DNA of 6,585 bases from Clostridia bacterium (GTDB taxonomy: Bacteria > Bacillota > Clostridia > UMGS1883), in assembly GCA_021202495.1 (NCBI GenBank), contig JAJQCX010000066.1, positions 46,114-52,698 of the forward strand. The letters are read 5' to 3'. This document shows, in pieces, positions 4,702-6,585 of this stretch (positions within the stretch are counted from its first letter, which is position 1; each line of letters starts with the position of its first letter). The notes under the pieces were generated by a model. The model worked only from the letters and a program-made list of their open reading frames with translations. It was not told where the DNA came from and ran no database searches. Position numbers and translations under genes: made by a program.

Positions 4702-6525
4702 TTACTGTTGGTCGTCGTCCTGTGTAAATTCCGCGTCATACACGCCGTCGGAATTGGGAGCGCCCGTCGCGCCGCCCGCTGCGCCCTGCGCGCCGTCCTG
4801 CTGATAAATCTTCGGAGCAATCTCGTAAAACTTCTTTGTCAAGTCATCAACAGCCGCTTTAATCGCTGCCGTATCGGTGCCCTTGAGCGCTTCCTTAACC
4901 TTTGCAATCTCAGCCTCAACGCCGCTCTTTTCCTCTGCCGTTATCTTATCCTTGACGTCCTCAAGCGTCTTTTCGCACTGGTAAACCATCTGGTCGGCAT
5001 TGTTTCTTGTGTCAATGTCCTCCTTGCGCTTCTTATCCTCCTCGGCGTACTGCTCAGCCTCTTTAACGGCTTTGTTAATCTCATCCTCCGAAAGGTTGCT
5101 CGACGCCGTGATGGTAATCTTCTGCTCCTTGCCCGTGCCGAGGTCTTTAGCCGAAACGTTTACAATGCCGTTTGCGTCGATGTCGAACGTAACCTCGATC
5201 TGCGGTACTCCTCTCGGAGCGGGAGCGATACCGGTTAACATAAAGTTTCCGAGCAGCTTGTTTTGCGCCGCGAATTCTCTTTCGCCCTGCAATACATGTA
5301 TGTCAACCGCGGACTGATTGTCTGCCGCCGTCGAGAAAATCTGGCTCTTTCTTGTGGGAATGGTCGTGTTTCTCTCAATAATTCTCGTGCAAACTCCGCC
5401 CATCGTCTCAATACCGAGCGAAAGCGGCGTTACGTCGAGCAGAACAACGTCCTTAACATCACCCGAAAGAATGCCCGCCTGAATAGCCGCGCCTATTGCA
5501 ACGCACTCGTCGGGGTTAATGCCCTTGTGCGGCTCCTTGCCGATAAGCTTCGCAACCGCGTCGTTTACAGCCGGAATACGGCTCGAACCGCCGACCATAA
5601 GCACCTTGTCAACCTCGGATGCAGAAAGTCCCGCGTCCTTAAGAGCGTTTCTTGTGGGACCGAGCGTCTTTTCAACAAGATCAGCTGTCAGCTCGTTAAA
5701 CTTCGCTCTCGTCAGAGTAACGTCCAAATGCTTGGGACCTGTCGCGTCAGCCGTGATGAACGGCAGATTGATGTTGCTCGTCGTAAGACCCGACAGCTCA
5801 ATCTTCGCCTTTTCGGCCGCTTCCTTCAATCTCTGCATTGCCATTCTGTCTTTGGAAAGGTCAATACCGTTCTCCTTCTTGAATTCCGCAACAAGATAAT
5901 TGATTATTCTCTGGTCAAAGTCGTCGCCGCCGAGCCTTGTGTCGCCGTTTGTCACCAAAACCTCAAACACGCCGTCGCCTATATCGAGAATCGACACATC
6001 GAACGTGCCGCCGCCCAGGTCGTAAACCATTACTTTTTGGTTGACTTCCTTATCCATGCCGTAAGCGAACGCCGCAGCCGTCGGCTCGTTGATAATTCTC
6101 AAAACCTCAAGTCCCGCAATTCTGCCGGCGTCCTTCGTCGCCTGTCTCTGCGAATCCGAGAAATACGCCGGAACCGTGATAACCGCCTGCGAAACCTTTT
6201 CTCCCAAATAGCTTTCCGCGTCAGCCTTAAGCTTCTGCAAAATCATTGCCGAAATCTGCGGCGGCGTGTAGCTGTTACTATCAATCTTTACCTTATAATC
6301 CGTACCCATCTCTCTTTTTATCGAGATAACCGTTCTGTCTGGGTTTGTAACCGCTTGTCTTTTTGCGCTCTGTCCGACAAGTCTCTCTCCGTCCTTTGCG
6401 AACGCGACAACCGACGGGGTTGTTCTTCCGCCCTCTGCGTTTGCGATAACAACAGGCTCTCCGCCTTCAAGCACCGCAACGCACGAGTTCGTCGTACCGA
6501 GGTCTATACCTATAATCTTCGACAT
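4702..6525 (-). CDS. dnaK: Chaperone DnaK (Hsp70)
   Basis: A 607-residue complete Hsp70, the cytoplasmic ATP-driven chaperone that works with DnaJ and GrpE. Nucleotide-binding domain (about 1-357): phosphate-1 motif GIDLGTTNS (6-14), VITVPAYFSDSQRQATKDAG (115-134), NEPTAAA (146-152), phosphate-2 DLGGGTFDVS (169-178, with T174 at the autophosphorylation position) and adenosine motif VGGSSRIP (311-318). The interdomain linker is VLLDVTPLSLGIET (361-374), followed by the beta-sandwich peptide-binding domain to about 475 and a helical lid. The tail ends in a Gly/Ala-rich linker (578-590) and VYDAEFTQDDDQQ. Between residues 70 and 90 it lacks the roughly two-dozen-residue insertion typical of Gram-negative DnaK, as in Firmicutes. 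ATG at 6525 has AGGAAG eight bases upstream. grpE and hrcA are expected just outside the window. No CIRCE operator is visible in the 60 bases upstream. Confidence 0.98.
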   Translation of the reverse strand: MSKIIGIDLGTTNSCVAVLEGGEPVVIANAEGGRTTPSVVAFAKDGERLVGQSAKRQAVTNPDRTVISIKREMGTDYKVKIDSNSYTPPQISAMILQKLKADAESYLGEKVSQAVITVPAYFSDSQRQATKDAGRIAGLEVLRIINEPTAAAFAYGMDKEVNQKVMVYDLGGGTFDVSILDIGDGVFEVLVTNGDTRLGGDDFDQRIINYLVAEFKKENGIDLSKDRMAMQRLKEAAEKAKIELSGLTTSNINLPFITADATGPKHLDVTLTRAKFNELTADLVEKTLGPTRNALKDAGLSASEVDKVLMVGGSSRIPAVNDAVAKLIGKEPHKGINPDECVAIGAAIQAGILSGDVKDVVLLDVTPLSLGIETMGGVCTRIIERNTTIPTRKSQIFSTAADNQSAVDIHVLQGEREFAAQNKLLGNFMLTGIAPAPRGVPQIEVTFDIDANGIVNVSAKDLGTGKEQKITITASSNLSEDEINKAVKEAEQYAEEDKKRKEDIDTRNNADQMVYQCEKTLEDVKDKITAEEKSGVEAEIAKVKEALKGTDTAAIKAAVDDLTKKFYEIAPKIYQQDGAQGAAGGATGAPNSDGVYDAEFTQDDDQQ

Positions 6526-6551
6526 ATAAATTACTTCCTTTCAAGCTTCTG

Positions 6552-6566
6552 TTATATATTATATAA
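6552..6566 (-). promoter_or_regulatory. AT palindrome with candidate -10 box upstream of dnaK
   Basis: A perfect 7-bp inverted repeat with one central base (arm TTATATA) lies 27 bases before the dnaK start. It contains TATAAT (6563-6558) on the minus strand, the exact sigma-A -10 consensus. The matching -35 position falls at or beyond the window edge, so a promoter cannot be confirmed. It may be an internal promoter for dnaK or simply AT-rich leader sequence between grpE and dnaK. Confidence 0.35.
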
Positions 6567-6585
6567 ATTAGTTTGCTACCTTAAC

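Noticed and set aside
6526..6585. CIRCE operator (HrcA binding site) upstream of dnaK
   Set aside because: Neither TTAGCACTC nor GAGTGCTAA, nor a near match, occurs in the visible 60 bases. If present it should be upstream of hrcA or grpE, outside the window.

Overview
This window reads as a chromosomal housekeeping segment from a Gram-positive Firmicute, most likely an uncultured or gut-type member of the Clostridia. Three things point there. The gene order dnaK-dnaJ-prmA-rsmE is the classic Firmicutes heat-shock operon tail, with yqeY nearby as in Bacillus. DnaK lacks the nucleotide-domain insertion found in Gram-negative DnaK. The ribosome-binding sites are strong AGGAGG-type sites. The genus cannot be named from the sequence. 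Every gene lies on the minus strand, so transcription runs from high to low coordinates.

Layout in transcription order. At 6526-6585 there is a short AT-rich leader with a perfect AT palindrome that covers a candidate -10 box. dnaK (6525-4702) follows. A 150-base spacer (4701-4552) holds five degenerate heptamer repeats directly after the dnaK stop and then a 15-bp stem-loop. dnaJ (4551-3403) begins with a TTG codon. prmA (3386-2430) and rsmE (2412-1687) follow with 16-17 base gaps and good Shine-Dalgarno sites, so they look co-transcribed with dnaJ. An intrinsic terminator (1663-1627) closes this unit. A well-formed sigma-A promoter (1622-1594) overlaps the start region of queH and opens a second unit: queH (1574-933), yqeY (917-480) and the first 156 codons of a family 43 glycoside hydrolase (470-1, running off the window). 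There is no gene-free stretch above 300 bases.

Functionally, the first unit pairs the Hsp70/Hsp40 folding machine with two ribosome methyltransferases (protein L11 and 16S rRNA). The second starts with two tRNA-linked genes, queuosine synthesis and a GatB/YqeY protein, and then an apparently cytoplasmic carbohydrate-active enzyme with no obvious link to them.

No previously undescribed system is visible. The points most worth a second look are the repeat plus stem-loop between dnaK and dnaJ, the compact terminator-promoter hinge before queH, and the glycosidase with an unrecognised N-terminal region placed behind yqeY. All similarity calls come from recognising motifs by eye; no database search was run.
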